NCBI GenBank assembly: GCA_029204225.1
Contig: CM055114.1
Location: 10,499,948-10,563,947 of the forward strand
Direction: 5' to 3'
Length of the DNA: 64,000 nucleotides
Source of the DNA: Diphasiastrum complanatum
Taxonomy: Eukaryota > Streptophyta > Lycopodiopsida > Lycopodiales > Lycopodiaceae
The notes beneath the pieces were generated by a model. It had not been told where the DNA came from and made no database searches. It saw only the letters and a program-made list of their open reading frames with translations. A program made the translations under genes and the position numbers. Of the stretch, positions 21,909 through 32,620 are shown in pieces (position 1 is the first letter of the stretch; each line of letters opens with the position of its first letter).

Positions 21909-22921
21909 TGTAAAGACCACTAGGGAAAACCCCTAAGATGAGGATAGGAAAACACAAGAGAGACTGTGGAGCAAAACCACCTAACCAATCCTAGATCCCT
22001 CCTGGAGAATCCTCCTGGATCTAGCCCCCAAGCCATGCCAATGTGACAGCAAGAGGAGAAGAGCTCATCAGGTAACCTAGACCAAGTCGTCGACGGAATA
22101 ATCACTACCTCAATATATAGAGAGTAGGATCCTATGCATGAGCACATGCAATTCCCATGCAGGTCAACTATAAATAGGTCACAGCTCTACATGCATACCT
22201 CCTGCCTATATCATCACACGTACATGCACTACTCCATATGTCTCAATTAGAGTGTCTGGGTCCTCTCAAGCTTACTAGTCACCAACAGGCCTCGACGTGG
22301 AATAAAATCTAGGCGTGACCAATAACCTCAAACACTGGAGGGCCGGTCTACCATATTAGGACTATTCCAGGTCCTTAACCGAATATGGCTGTAACATTCT
22401 TCCTCCCTTAAACAGGTTTTGTCCTCAAACGGAAAAAAGAAAACATGAAACTATTCCTTAAGCTTTCAAATCTTACCCATGAACCATTATTCTTAGTTTG
22501 ATCTTTCCATCCGAATAAGTACTCAGAGATGCAACAATTCTTTAATTGCTTGCCTCTACTCATGAATACCAATTCAAATTCCAAAAGATACACTAAGCTA
22601 TAAATCTTCCAAATGGGTTGATCTACTCCAAAACAAAAATTCATCACCTTCATGTAATCCTATGAGCACATGCAATTCCCATGCAGGTCAACTATAAATA
22701 GGTCACAGCTCTACATACATACCTCCTGCCTATATCAATCACACGTACATGCACTACTCCATATGTCTCAATTAGAGTGTCTGGGTCCTCTCAAGCTTAC
22801 TAGTCACCAACAGGCCTCGACGTGGAATAAAATCTAGGCGTGACCAATAATCTCGAACACTGGAGGGCCGGTCTACCATATTAGGACTATTCCAGGTCCT
22901 TAACCAAATATGGCCATAACA
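21909..22921 (-). mobile_element. Chromovirus (Ty3/gypsy) deletion derivative, 1,013 bp
   Basis: A short LTR element with TG...CA ends and 5-bp TSDs. The complete 3' LTR is 21,909-22,396. The 5' LTR keeps only its first ~260 bp (about 22,660-22,921). Between them is a polypurine tract at 22,397-22,409 (minus strand AAGGGAGGAAGAA) and a fragment of a C-terminal chromodomain (SEYLFGWKDQTKNNGSWVRF, ~22,540-22,480) followed by its tail to a stop at 22,408. Primer-binding site, gag and nearly all of pol are deleted. A related but larger relic lies at 40,060-42,407. Confidence 0.85.
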
Positions 22922-22926
22922 ATGTC
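22922..22926. repeat. Target-site duplication ATGTC (right)
   Basis: ATGTC directly after the LTR end CCATAACA. Partner of 21,904-21,908. Confidence 0.85.
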
Positions 22927-23703
22927 CCTCTTTGTGACAATAGAAACATATCATCTTCCTTTTGAACTTTGAAAAGTTATCTTCACCTTCTTTAGAGGAT
23001 GTAGAAGAAGAAATACCTTTTGACTTTCCCTTTGAGAAAAAAGCTTGATCTTGTGGCTCTCCAACCGCAAAATTGATTCGAGTTTGCTCTTCTTATAGAA
23101 GTAGTCCAACAAGATCATCGAAAGATATTTTTGATCCTCTTAGAGAAATGCTCAAGGATGATGTGAAAGGAAGATAGGTCATAGGAAGAGAATTGAGCGT
23201 AATGGAGACAAATTGAGATTCATCAATGATCTCATCAATATTAAGAAGCTCTTCTCTAAGATCCTTGATCTTTGACAATGATTAGTCATGACTTCATCTT
23301 CACGCATTTTCAAGAGAGTAAGTTGATTTCGCAGATAAACAACTCTTGAAGTATTCTTTACTTGAAAAGTCTTTGCAAGAGTTTTCCAAGCACTCTTAGA
23401 ATTTTTGCAAGACCTAACATGAGCAAGGATAGATCTTTTTATCGATAATGCTATGATGGATAATGCTTGTGCATCTCGTCGATCCCACTTTTTTTGCTCT
23501 TCGGAAGATGCTATGGTTGAAGATGTCACCCTAGGTGTAGGAGGTGCAAAGGCTTCCGGTCTTTCTTCTTCACCACAAACAATGTCCCACAATCCTTTTG
23601 CAATGAGCAGATTTTTAATCATGAAGCACCAAGAGGAGTAATAAGTGCCATCCAACCTATCTTCATTAAACAAAGAACCATACGACTCTGTTTCTTTAGC
23701 CAT

Positions 23704-24506
23704 GAGGATCAGCCAACAAAAGATTTGCTTTTCAAATCCTAAATGTGCCCTAAAAGGCACAAAAACCAGCAAATATCAAATCTGAAAAATCAGCACCGGA
23801 ATGTGTCGAAACCACACATTAGATGGATGTAGGAACTCGCCCTCCCACAAGCCTTGTGTGCTGAAAATTTCAGCCTGAAATTGCATTACAAACTCAAAAA
23901 CCAGCAAGCAAAGAATCAGGTTAGCCTCCAACAAAGCTTTTTCCGGAACCCTTCTTTCTTGCCAAAAAGTGTGAAGAATACACACACGGATAGGGCTGTT
24001 GCAAACACCCTACAAATGGTAATATGCTGTTAGCCTCGGAATGTGATCGGATCATCACAAAAAATTAGCGCTTTCTTCCACACCTGGAAACAAGCAAAAA
24101 GAAGCGGATCTTCACTTTGTAAGCTGATTTTTGAGCCAAATCAGAAGACAAAAAGTGCTTGTAGATGGGCTCCTGCAAAGGAGCAAATATGAAAAATAGG
24201 GCAGCAGCGGACCAACGGAAGTAGGATAAACCCTACACGGATGTGGGTGACCTAAAAGCAGCCCCGAAGAAGATTATTAATGGCGCCTTCTTGCAACCTG
24301 AAAATTCAGCAAACAACAACTTGATTTTTGGGCGCCCAAAATCCTACTATCTTCTTGATGTGTGGCACCCTCTTGCAAAACGGAAAAGAGTCAAAATTGA
24401 ATGGATCTTCACTCCAAAAAATCAGCAAAGGTGCTGAGTTTTTGTGATCCCTAAGTGAAGCGATCTCTTTTGGTAGGGCGCCCTAAATCAAGCATAGAAG
24501 ATCCAT
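23704..24506 (-). other. Copia 5' leader
   Basis: About 800 bp between the primer-binding site and the gag ATG, with no long open frame. The short frames on either strand have no family features. Confidence 0.6.
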
Positions 24507-24519
24507 GGCTCTGATACCA
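24507..24519 (-). promoter_or_regulatory. Primer-binding site for initiator Met-tRNA
   Basis: The minus strand reads TGGTATCAGAGCCATGGAT directly after the LTR end CCTACA, an 18-base-class match to the initiator tRNA-Met 3' end. Confidence 0.9.
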
Positions 24520-24964
24520 TGTAGGAAATCGAAGTGCCAAGATCCTTCTAACATTCAATCTCCATATACAAGAAGAAGAAGAAGAAGAAGAGGGAGAGGG
24601 TTAGGCGCCCTCAAGGAGAGAGAAAGTAGAAGCAATGCTTGAAAGGGAATGAATTTCAAATGAACAATGAGTACATATAAATAGGCCTTCCAAGGGCCTA
24701 GACTCTTCTAGACTCTAAGTTCTAGAATTTTCCAAACCCACTACTAATTATAGGGCACTAAAAAAAGTCAAGATAAGGTCCCTTAACATAATTAGACTTT
24801 CCTTGGACCCACGAGTTACTGCTAGACCAAAATTGGGTCCAACTTAACTAAAACTATCTTAACATGGTCTAAATAATAAACCTACCCCATGGTTACACAA
24901 GTCTCAACCTTTTGGGTCAAAGTAACCTATGGGAAACTAACATTATCATTTATTATTTCTAACA
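24520..24964 (-). repeat. Copia LTR shared by the two tandem units (445 bp)
   Basis: Bounded by TGTAGGAAATCG (plus strand, 24,520) and CTAACA (24,964). It serves as 3' LTR of the truncated upstream copy and 5' LTR of the downstream copy. Nearly identical to 20,138-20,585. Confidence 0.9.
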
Positions 24965-24972
24965 CCCTCCTT

Positions 24973-25845
24973 AAATGATAATGTAAAACCATAACATGAC
25001 ATGAAGTATGAAAAATTGCAACGAAAATGCAAAGTGTTGCATGCTGCCCAAAACTCCTATGTAGCCGAAAAAGAAAAGATGTAGCTTGCTGTTCAAGCTT
25101 AATGCCGCCAAAAAACTTCTGCTTGTAGTAGTAAAAGAGTTTTTCAAGTCTCATCCCCACTCTTGATCATTACAGGCACTTGAAGAATGAGTTTGAGACA
25201 ATGAAAAAGGTGAACCAACACCCTTGCTGCCCTGCAAAGTTGACTGTCCAACAGCCACATGATTTTCACCTCTTGGCTGTCCAAAGTGTTCCAAAATTGG
25301 ACCTTGCTGTCCACAAAACTTCCGCAGGCTGTTCCTGAAGCATGAAAGGATGCGTAAGATGTAAAATAAGCTGAAAATGAACAATATAACAAGATTGAAT
25401 CTGCTGTCCACCAGTTTCAACATAAAAAACCAGCACCTAATTAAAAGAAGAAAGCTGATTTTGCTGACCATTATTTTCAATAGAAAAATCAGCAGCTTGT
25501 TACTTTGATTTGACGTACCAATAGACTTCAAAGAATGCTCAATTTTTCCAACTTTTTCCAGAATATTATCTTTTTGCTCATGAACCTTTTCACTAATGCT
25601 CCCATAAAATGCATCAACTTGCGATGATTGATAATATGATTTCTCAGCCATATCAACATTTTCCAGCAAGCTTGAATATCCAAACAATTCATCCCTTTGT
25701 TCTTCTACCATCAAAGTAGATGCTAGAAAACAAGATCAAGCTTCCTTCTTATATGTGTCCAACACAAACAAATTATTTCTTGCGGTGCCCGTAACAATAA
25801 GCATCAAAGATTTAGAAGGATCTTTTACAAAACATCTTCCTTCCT
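24973..25845 (-). repeat. Internal 3' end of the upstream tandem copia copy
   Basis: Duplicates 20,594-21,473, including the open frame seen at 25,151-25,714. It differs by a 5-codon deletion (near 25,570) and by lacking one stop found in the other copy. It ends abruptly at ~25,845, after which sequence unrelated to the element begins. Confidence 0.85.
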
Positions 25846-26501
25846 ACAAAGAATTAGGCCTTAAAGCCCATTTAGATCAAGTACCAAAATCAAAGGCGAC
25901 CTCACCAACACACCATGTTTTAATCTGTTCGGCAAACAAGTTGGAGTTGATAGTTGATACCTTTCGAATGTATTTCGCCATAACCATTATATTTGAATGT
26001 TTCACTGAAAGTAAGATCGACTTTTTAGAGCTTCGTTGTAAACAAGGTTTTAGAAAGGGTTTTAGTAATTTAGAAAGTGTGACACTGATCAGCATAGCTT
26101 ACAAAGGACGAGATTAGATGGACATGTTGAAGCTTCAATAATCTGTACCCATGCCCTACGATTTGTACAGTTAGGTTAGATGTATTTTGACTTTGAAAGT
26201 TCTGTGTGCATTTATGAATTTCTGCCTCATGCTTGTGCTGATTACTTGTTAATTGTAGCACTGCTATGTGATTATTTTTGTTGAACTTTATCGTTTATGG
26301 AGACTGGCTTGTATTGCGATGAGGGAGATGACATTCTCACTGAACTTGTATTCTTCTCTCTTTGATTTGAAGGGTCATTTTCTTGATTGAAATGCTTTAC
26401 AAATATTTTGTTGATGATTTATATTAATATAGACATCTTTGCTTGTGATCTTTTTGCTTTCAATTGCTCGTCTTAATTATATTGCGAATGTTGGCTACTA
26501 G
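25846..26501 (+). other. Putative end of intron 1 of the FG-GAP gene
   Basis: AT-rich sequence that ends in a pyrimidine-rich stretch and a TACTAG acceptor before the exon at 26,502. No first exon with a start codon and signal anchor is visible here. Confidence 0.5.
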
Positions 26502-26663
26502 AATGAAGGAAATTTTTCTTTCAAGGAGGGGTGGTTCCACTATTTGGAAGAGTCGTATCCATTAAAACATGAGGGGGAGCGGCTTCCACCTCCAATTGTT
26601 ACCGACTTGAATGGTGATGGCCAAAACGAAGTGATTGTTGCAACTCATGATGCAAAACTACAG
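26502..26663 (+). CDS. FG-GAP repeat membrane protein, exon A (probable exon 2)
   Basis: A 54-codon exon in phase 0, flanked by CTACTAG and CAG/GTGACT. It reads NEGNFSFKEGW... and then PPPIVTDLNGDGQNEVIVAT. DLNGDGQNE is the calcium-binding-type loop (DxNxDGxxE) of an FG-GAP/beta-propeller blade. The order of segments matches the conserved plant FG-GAP repeat protein represented by Arabidopsis At3g51050, about 700 residues, predicted to have an N-terminal signal anchor and an extracytoplasmic propeller; its biochemical role is not established. This exon follows the first exon (start Met and hydrophobic segment) in that family, and that first exon is not found in the window. Identification is from family memory and the agreement of five successive exons. 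Confidence 0.85.
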
Positions 26664-28949
26664 GTGACTTTCTTTTCTATGCAGAGTAGTTTCACAATTG
26701 TTGTCTAGTGAAGAAAATGAGCTGGGTTGTGGGACCTATAACCACTATGTTGGTATAATTTTTCATGTGATATATTTGAGGTTCTTGAGACCAGTTCTTA
26801 GTCAAGATGACAGCCAATCAAGATTTTTTTGTCTGTTTTGTTGCAAGAGGTGGTGTGCCTAACAATATTTAGGTTTCAGTCAAGTGATTATGTGGCAAAT
26901 TTTGACTATGTTATAGCTGACATGCAACATGTTATGTTAGTGATCACGCATTATGTGGTACAAATAAGACTTTTACAATCAGTTTGTATGATATTTTACA
27001 TAATAATATTTAAGAAGGGAATAGTGTCTAAAGTTCCAGTATCATTTATAGCGACTACATTTTCCATTGCTATCATGGATCTTTTGATATCTAGGAGGAA
27101 GTTCCAATTTTGGTTGATATTTCAGATGGTTGCATCTCTCGAGTGGACCATTCCACATGTGACATGTGCATACGAGGCAGAGGACCATCTAGCTTCTCAT
27201 ATAGCTTGGATTCATCATTCCATCAGTCTTTAGGTAGCATACTTACTATTGTTATAGACATTATAGATGAACCTCAGGACTAGTATGGTAAGGCACATGT
27301 GGAATCAGATCATCCATATCTTGTGCATGAGGTGCGTGTCATAATCAAATAGTTGGTTTACATCCACTTGTGTATTCTCCTCATGTGCTTCCTTTGGTGA
27401 CTTGGAAGAGAGATGTGAGGATCAAGTGCATGTAAGGCAGCTCTGATAAAAAGTTTCTGCCTAGCTTACTCAAATGATAGTTAGTGGCTCAAATAGTTAT
27501 GACATGTGCTTGCCAAGTTTTGCCCGCATCCATATATCATTAAATGGCTGTCTGGACTGTTGTTGTTGTGCAGTAGCATAGATTGCATATTGCTCACCTT
27601 AAATACATATCATTTTGCTCATTACCAAAAAATATTGAAGTTTGATCTTCACATCCATGTGGAATTACAAAGACATACATGGCAACCAAATATGCTGCTA
27701 CATCAAGAGGAGAGAGGAGCAACTACCGTATGGAAGTGCCATGCAGTGACTTAGGTATAGTAATTAGTGGTAGGCATCAAGTTGTGTACACGCAAGTAAT
27801 TTATGCACTAAGTTACTTAAGTTTGTGCCAAGTTCTTCTAGTCGAACAAGATTTAGACTTAAATTGGACTAGAAACTGAATGCACCGAGACCAGAAGTTG
27901 AATTAGAGGTTCCCTGGTGATTCATTCACCTTCTCCAGTATCTGAAGCATCAAAGATGGTTCATGACCTCTCTTCAGCATCTTTATATATTGTACTCTTC
28001 CTGTTGTTGCTTATATAGGCTATGAGATCAATTGTTATGGCTATTGCAAGCTTACATGTGTATTCTTTCCATCTCTATGTCTATATTGTGGATGAATTCT
28101 AACAGAAGGTATGAATGAATCATTTACTAGTAATTTGTCGACTCATCCGTATGCATTTGTAGCCTTTTTTCAATTGCTGCATTGATGTGGTTTTTCTGAT
28201 TGCAGTGTCAGTCAAATCATAAGGTTTGCTTGCTTGACATTTTTATTTTATTTTCAATCAAATCATTGACTAAGCAGAATTTTGTTTGTTCTATTTCTCA
28301 CATTTTTCGTGCAATCCCAGATCGTGAACAATATAAAAGATATTATTAGCATGTTGCCTTGAGTGAGTTATTTGGTACAAGGTGAAGGCTGATAGCATTT
28401 TTATAATTTCCTAGTGACTGAGAAACATTGGAGAATCATATGATAGGTGCTTCAAGAAGGTAATAGGAGTATTTGATGTCTTCATTAGTTGAATCGCAAT
28501 GCGAGAAGTATTAAGGGAGAAGCTGCGGTTTGTTTTGGGTTTCTAGACAGAACTGAGGACATATAGGCAGCTCAACTTCCACTATCTTTCACCATGTGCA
28601 CTTGGCAAGCACAAACATATATTGCATGTTATGTATATGTAGGACTTTATGGAACCTTCTAATGCTCAAATGGGTAAGTGTGCTTGGTTTCGCAATGAAC
28701 TGTGAAATTTACAGGCAAGTTATAGTGAATTTAAATACAAGGTCATTGTAGACGATGAAGAATACGATCAGTGAGGTGGAGAACAACATGAAATCTTGAT
28801 CATTGTTTATTAGCATTTTGGGATGTCACAAAAAGCTTTTATTGACAACAATAGTGCTTACCCATTGTTCAAAGTTACAGTCAAGTCGGAAGCAAACAGG
28901 CACTTGTTTTGTGGTTCTGAAAAGTTTTACTTTTATGGTGGTTCTATAG
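26664..28949 (+). other. Intron (2,286 bp)
   Basis: GT...AG intron between exons A and B. AT-rich, with no recognisable transposon. The open frames at 26,829-27,233 and 27,679-27,879 have no recognised domain and lie in the spliced-out region. Confidence 0.7.
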
Positions 28950-29201
28950 GTGTTGGACCCATTGTATAGAATCACCAATGAAGGATTTGGTGAGGCCCGT
29001 ATTTTGGCTGAAGTCTCACTATTACCAGAACGGGTGAGAGTTGCAGCAGGAAGGAGACCGGTGGCGATGGCTGCAGGGGCACTTCGTCGACCATTCTACG
29101 AGAAAGACAAGGGAAAACAAGTCCTCGTTGTTGTTACAGCTGGTTGGGTGATTATGTGCTTTGATCACAATCTGAAAAAGCTCTGGGAAGCAAATGTACA
29201 G
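28950..29201 (+). CDS. FG-GAP repeat membrane protein, exon B
   Basis: 84 codons, phase 0, between the acceptor CTATAG and the donor CAG/GTATTC. It begins VLDPLYRITNEGFGEARILA and ends MCFDHNLKKLWEANVQ, both strongly conserved segments of the plant family. The exon joins in frame to exon A (…HDAKLQ) upstream and exon C (EDFPHG…) downstream. No stop or frame change is present, which contrasts with every transposon around it and indicates purifying selection. Confidence 0.88.
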
Positions 29202-29305
29202 GTATTCAATCACATATTGCTTGCTTTTGAATCCAAGTGCCCAACTTTGCTTGTGTTTTAATGAATTGACAATTTGCAAAATATAGTTGGTCGAACAATC
29301 TAAAT

Positions 29306-29310
<5 letters not shown>

Positions 29311-29364
<54 letters not shown>
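29311..29364. repeat. (GA)27 microsatellite, LINE 3' tail
   Basis: A GA tract followed by (GAA)n and the complement of the LINE 3' end, so on the minus strand it is the terminal (TTC)n(TC)n tail of the LINE at 29,313-30,770. Confidence 0.9.
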
Positions 29365-29368
<4 letters not shown>

Positions 29369-30770
29369 AGAAGAAGAAGAAACTTTTTTAATGTCTTTTC
29401 CATGCCAAAAGGCATATAAGACGAGAAAAGTACATATCTGGTAATGGACCAAAGACGGAATAGTGCCATCAATAGCTAAAAGAAAAAATCTAAGACTATT
29501 AACTATGAAATGGTCGAGGAGTATATGGTGTGATAAACACAGCCATTGACAAGGTCAACTAGACATCTCAAACTCAAACTCAAACTCTGGATTCAAACTC
29601 AAACTCGATATTCTAACTCAAAAGTAGTCGAGCACAATATATCTATTTTGTCTTCACTAAATGCTTAGCTTCAACAAAGTGGATATTGCCATCTGTGTAG
29701 ATTAGGCGTCTCCCTGTATCCTTCGCTTTCTTTCTCTCCACCACTTGTATGTATGTAAGATCTTCAACAAAGAAAATCTTGGTGTCTGTTAATTTAACCC
29801 GTCGTTTTAGCACTTGACGTCTATCATCGAACGAAATAAAGCATAAGACAAGGGTATCAACGTCTTTCTTTGAATGGCAAGCGGTGTGTCCTCACAATCG
29901 TGACTAAGTGTGGTTGAAATGAAAGAAGATGGAGCTTCAAATTTACTAGAACGTTTCAGGACGTCTGCCCAAGATGAGACCTCTATATGATGCTGCTCTG
30001 TGCTGCACTCTGGTTGATTGACTGCGTGTGATTTGACCTCTCCAACCTTGTGATAAATGGTATTAAATTGCGCTTCCAATTGCTGGATATGTGGCTGTAG
30101 TAGTGCAATAGTTGCAGTATGAGATTGGATCACCTTGTGATAGGAATTGATAACTTCACGGTGCTGATGTATCATCCCTTGAAGACTAGTAATTGACGCA
30201 TGCTGATTATTGAATACTTCCCCATGCTGGTTCAGAACATCTTGATGATTTTTGAGCGAATTATACAGATTAACTGTAGCGGTGCACAAATCAGGGATTA
30301 AGTAGGTCAAATGGGGGAGTGGAGCTTGAAAGGGAGGTGTCATAGATGTAGGAGTAACTGGACATGCAAAAACAGAGGATACAGAGTGGAAGGTGGATTG
30401 GGAAAAGTAGGAATGGAGACAGGTGAAGATCAGGATGAAACATGGGCAACAGACTCTACTTCCGGTGTAGAAACAGAAGTAGAAGACATATCAGGAGTAT
30501 ATTGTAGTAGATGGGGCAGTAGGCTGCACACCAAGAGTAGCAGCAGCAGCTTTGTTGTCTTTCTTGGCCATGAATGAGTCCGCTGGACTTCTGCTGAGCA
30601 GGGCGCACTCTGGATCAGGCGCACAGAAACGTGTAATGAGCAACAGCGAAGGTACCGCTCAGAAAATGCATGTGCAGCAGAAGCAGCAGCACGATGGAGC
30701 AGAGCTGCAGCAGCACACGCAAATAGAGAGCTGATGAAACACATGTCAGGTGTGTTCCGAATTAGTGAAG
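29313..30770 (-). mobile_element. LINE copy with ORF1 only
   Basis: On the minus strand, ORF1 starts at ATG 30,569-30,571 (MAKKDNKAAAATLGVQP). After one stop and a frame change it continues through 30,343-29,807 as a long coiled coil (SLKNHQDVLNQHGEVFNNQH, SHTATIALLQPHIQQLEAQF). A 3' UTR of ~430 bp follows, ending CATATGCC-TTTT-GGCATGG, AAAAGACATT, TTTC and (TTC)n(TC)n. Endonuclease and RT are absent, so this copy is non-autonomous. The start ATGGCCAA(G/A)A is shared with the plus-strand copy at 37,700. It sits inside an intron of the host gene in antisense orientation. Confidence 0.7.
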
Positions 30771-31129
30771 CATGATCAAAACATGAATATGAAGATAAAC
30801 TACTAAACTAAGTTATTTAAGGTGATACATGAAAAGTCTGACATGCAACTAGGCGTAACTAAGAGGAAAACTAAAACTTTCAATCAATAGATGCTCATTG
30901 TATCTTGCTGAAGTTATAAACCTGGAGGGGTTTTCAAGCTCAATCTTGAAGATTTATGGTTGCTGTTCATCGTTGGTAAAACGAGAGAGATGATCCATGC
31001 AAAGAGAGATGCACATTGTTTGGAGAGATTTATTGAATCTAGTGAATCTACAAGTTTGAGAGGCACTGCAACTTGGGTAATCTCTGGCATAAGAATAGTG
31101 TAGGAGAAGCGTGTTGACATCATAGTTTT

Positions 31130-31585
31130 GGGAAACGTTTCCCACCCAGGAAACGCAGCCCCCTCGGGAAACGAGAAACGAGAAATGGGATACGGGAAAC
31201 GGGGAAACGATACACATCATACAACATATTATTTAGAATCTAGATACTACAGAAAATTCTTGTAGTAAAAGTTCTGAGAAAAAACATAGCTTGCTGTCCA
31301 GCGATCCTGTTTTCTGAGAAAGAGCGTTTCGAGTCAAAATCATGATTGTTTCCAGCTTGAATCCAGCAGGATTCCAACCTACTTCAGGTGAGATTCCGGC
31401 CATTTTCAAGCCAATTTCAGGCAGAAATACTTTCTTGCAGCATTCTGGGTCATTTTTCAAGGGTTAAAAAGGAAAACCGTTCCCAACAAAAGGTGTTCTG
31501 GGAACGTGTTTCCCTGATGAGGAAACGACCGTTTCCCATGTTTGGGGAAACGAGATATGCTGGGAAACGCGTTTCCCCAATACTA
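31130..31585. repeat. GGGAAACG / CGTTTCCC-rich segment
   Basis: Two clusters (31,130-31,215 and 31,465-31,585) are packed with GGGAAACG and its complement, including GGGAAACGTTTCCC. The outer edges are inverted relative to each other: TGTTGACATCATAGTTTTGGG at the left and the complement of the same theme (CCCCAATACTATAGTTGACATG) at the right. This suggests an inverted-repeat element of ~480 bp, but TSDs are not clear. Confidence 0.5.
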
Positions 31586-32102
31586 TAGTTGACATGCAAG
31601 CTAGATTTGGTGATTTGTAGGAAGGATAAATTTGTTGTTTGCTGTCCATCACTTCATGCTTGGCTTTCTATTGTTTGCTATTAGCTGTCTTATCATTTTT
31701 CTACTAAGATTATCGCTTAAATTTAGTTTTCCAGTACATATCAAGAGCTAGCACACTTTTACTACATGCTGTCCATTATTTTTCATGAGAGTTGTATCAT
31801 CTATAATCTGGATGGTAAGAACTAGTGGCCAGTTTTGAAGGAGGTTCCTAAACTCATCAATGAATGAAGCTATAGGCTGTCTCAAGCTTTTTATAGATTG
31901 CAATTGGATATAGAGGAGTTCTACTTTCAATCTTGAGGAAGCTTGGAGGCTGCTGAGTTTTTATGAGAATGTGAGTGGCCATCACTTCTACAAGTCATAC
32001 TATTGAAGTTTGGGCTATTTCCAGCCAAAATACTTTGTTATTTATTGTGCATGCTTCTACTAGGAATTCATTGGAGTTTTGTACATGCATGTTGGATTGA
32101 AG

Positions 32103-32607
32103 TGTCATGCCCATGTGTGGATTGATCTCGGATTATTATCGTGTTAGGAGGTCAGTAGGCCTACCTCAACCCATAAATTAACTATGATTATGAGGGGTTG
32201 GGGCCCTCATGGGTGCAAGGTCATAATTATTGGTTGGAGGCCTAAAACTCAAGATTGTGGATTTATATGGGTCTATCAGTGACTCATAGGAGAACTGGAT
32301 GAGGTGGCTTAGTTAGGTTGCTGATGTGTCCAGTGAGGTGTCACAGTGCACTACTAGGGGTGCGTGGGTCTTGGAGGGTATAAGTATACCCATTAGGCTC
32401 TCACTAGTGTGTGCTTGATTTTGATGTTAGTAGCTACATGCTGCTAGTGTGACTCCTCCTCTTTCCTATTGAGTGATTGATCCATAGCTTAGGGGCTAGA
32501 TCTGATTGATCTAGGTTTGGTTGGTTTGGTTTGTCCACCGTCCAATTCCCTATTGTTTCTTTGTTGCGGTTTGGTTAGTCTTTGAATCCTTGGTGAGGAC
32601 TTGATAG
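32103..32607 (+). repeat. LTR fragment in intron
   Basis: It begins TGTCATGCCCATGTG, a common start of plant gypsy LTRs. It contains a TATA-like GGGTATAAGTATACCC at ~32,376-32,392 and runs into a primer-binding site at 32,608. No partner LTR is visible. Confidence 0.6.
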
Positions 32608-32620
32608 TGGTATCAAAGCC
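32608..32620 (+). promoter_or_regulatory. Primer-binding site (Met-tRNA type)
   Basis: TGGTATCAAAGCC, the usual variant of TGGTATCAGAGCC, directly after the LTR. No gag follows, so the element is cut soon after this site. Confidence 0.7.

Larger units (their letters stand above)
20594..23703 (-). pseudogene. Copia gag-protease with interrupted zinc knuckle
   Basis: Gag begins at ATG ~23,703 (MAKETESYGSLFNEDRLDGT) and shows YYSSWCFMIKNLLIAKGLWD and ILAHVRSCKNSKSAWKTLAK, a standard UBN2-type copia gag. A frame change near 23,280 leads to LNIDEIIDESQFVSITLNSL. The zinc knuckle MICFYCHKEGH (~22,930) is split by the insertion at 21,909-22,921 and resumes with IKYCRKRIEKAKRE. Protease: FEWFMDSGAINHMSYQ (~21,735-21,690), then KYVKDVLYVPSIKKNLLS and NLFVLDTYKKEA. 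The next ~190 bp resemble a decayed GAG-pre-integrase domain in which the His/Cys ligands are lost. From ~21,170 to the polypurine tract nothing is recognisable. Integrase, RT and RNase H are absent. Confidence 0.8.
20138..25845 (-). mobile_element. Deleted copia element in partial tandem
   Basis: On the minus strand the order is: end of an upstream copy's internal region (25,845-24,973), LTR (24,964-24,520), primer-binding site, leader, gag, zinc knuckle (interrupted by a 1-kb chromovirus derivative), protease, remnant of the pre-integrase domain, polypurine tract and LTR (20,585-20,138). The segment 20,138-21,473 is almost identical to 24,520-25,845. The shared unit runs from inside protease/pre-integrase through the LTR, including the same internal deletion of integrase, RT and RNase H. 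The structure is therefore internal-LTR-internal-LTR with one shared middle LTR, as unequal recombination between LTR copies produces. Confidence 0.85.

Noticed and set aside
26829-27233. 134-codon open frame in intron 2
   Set aside because: Located between two well-supported exons with no recognised domain; treated as chance.
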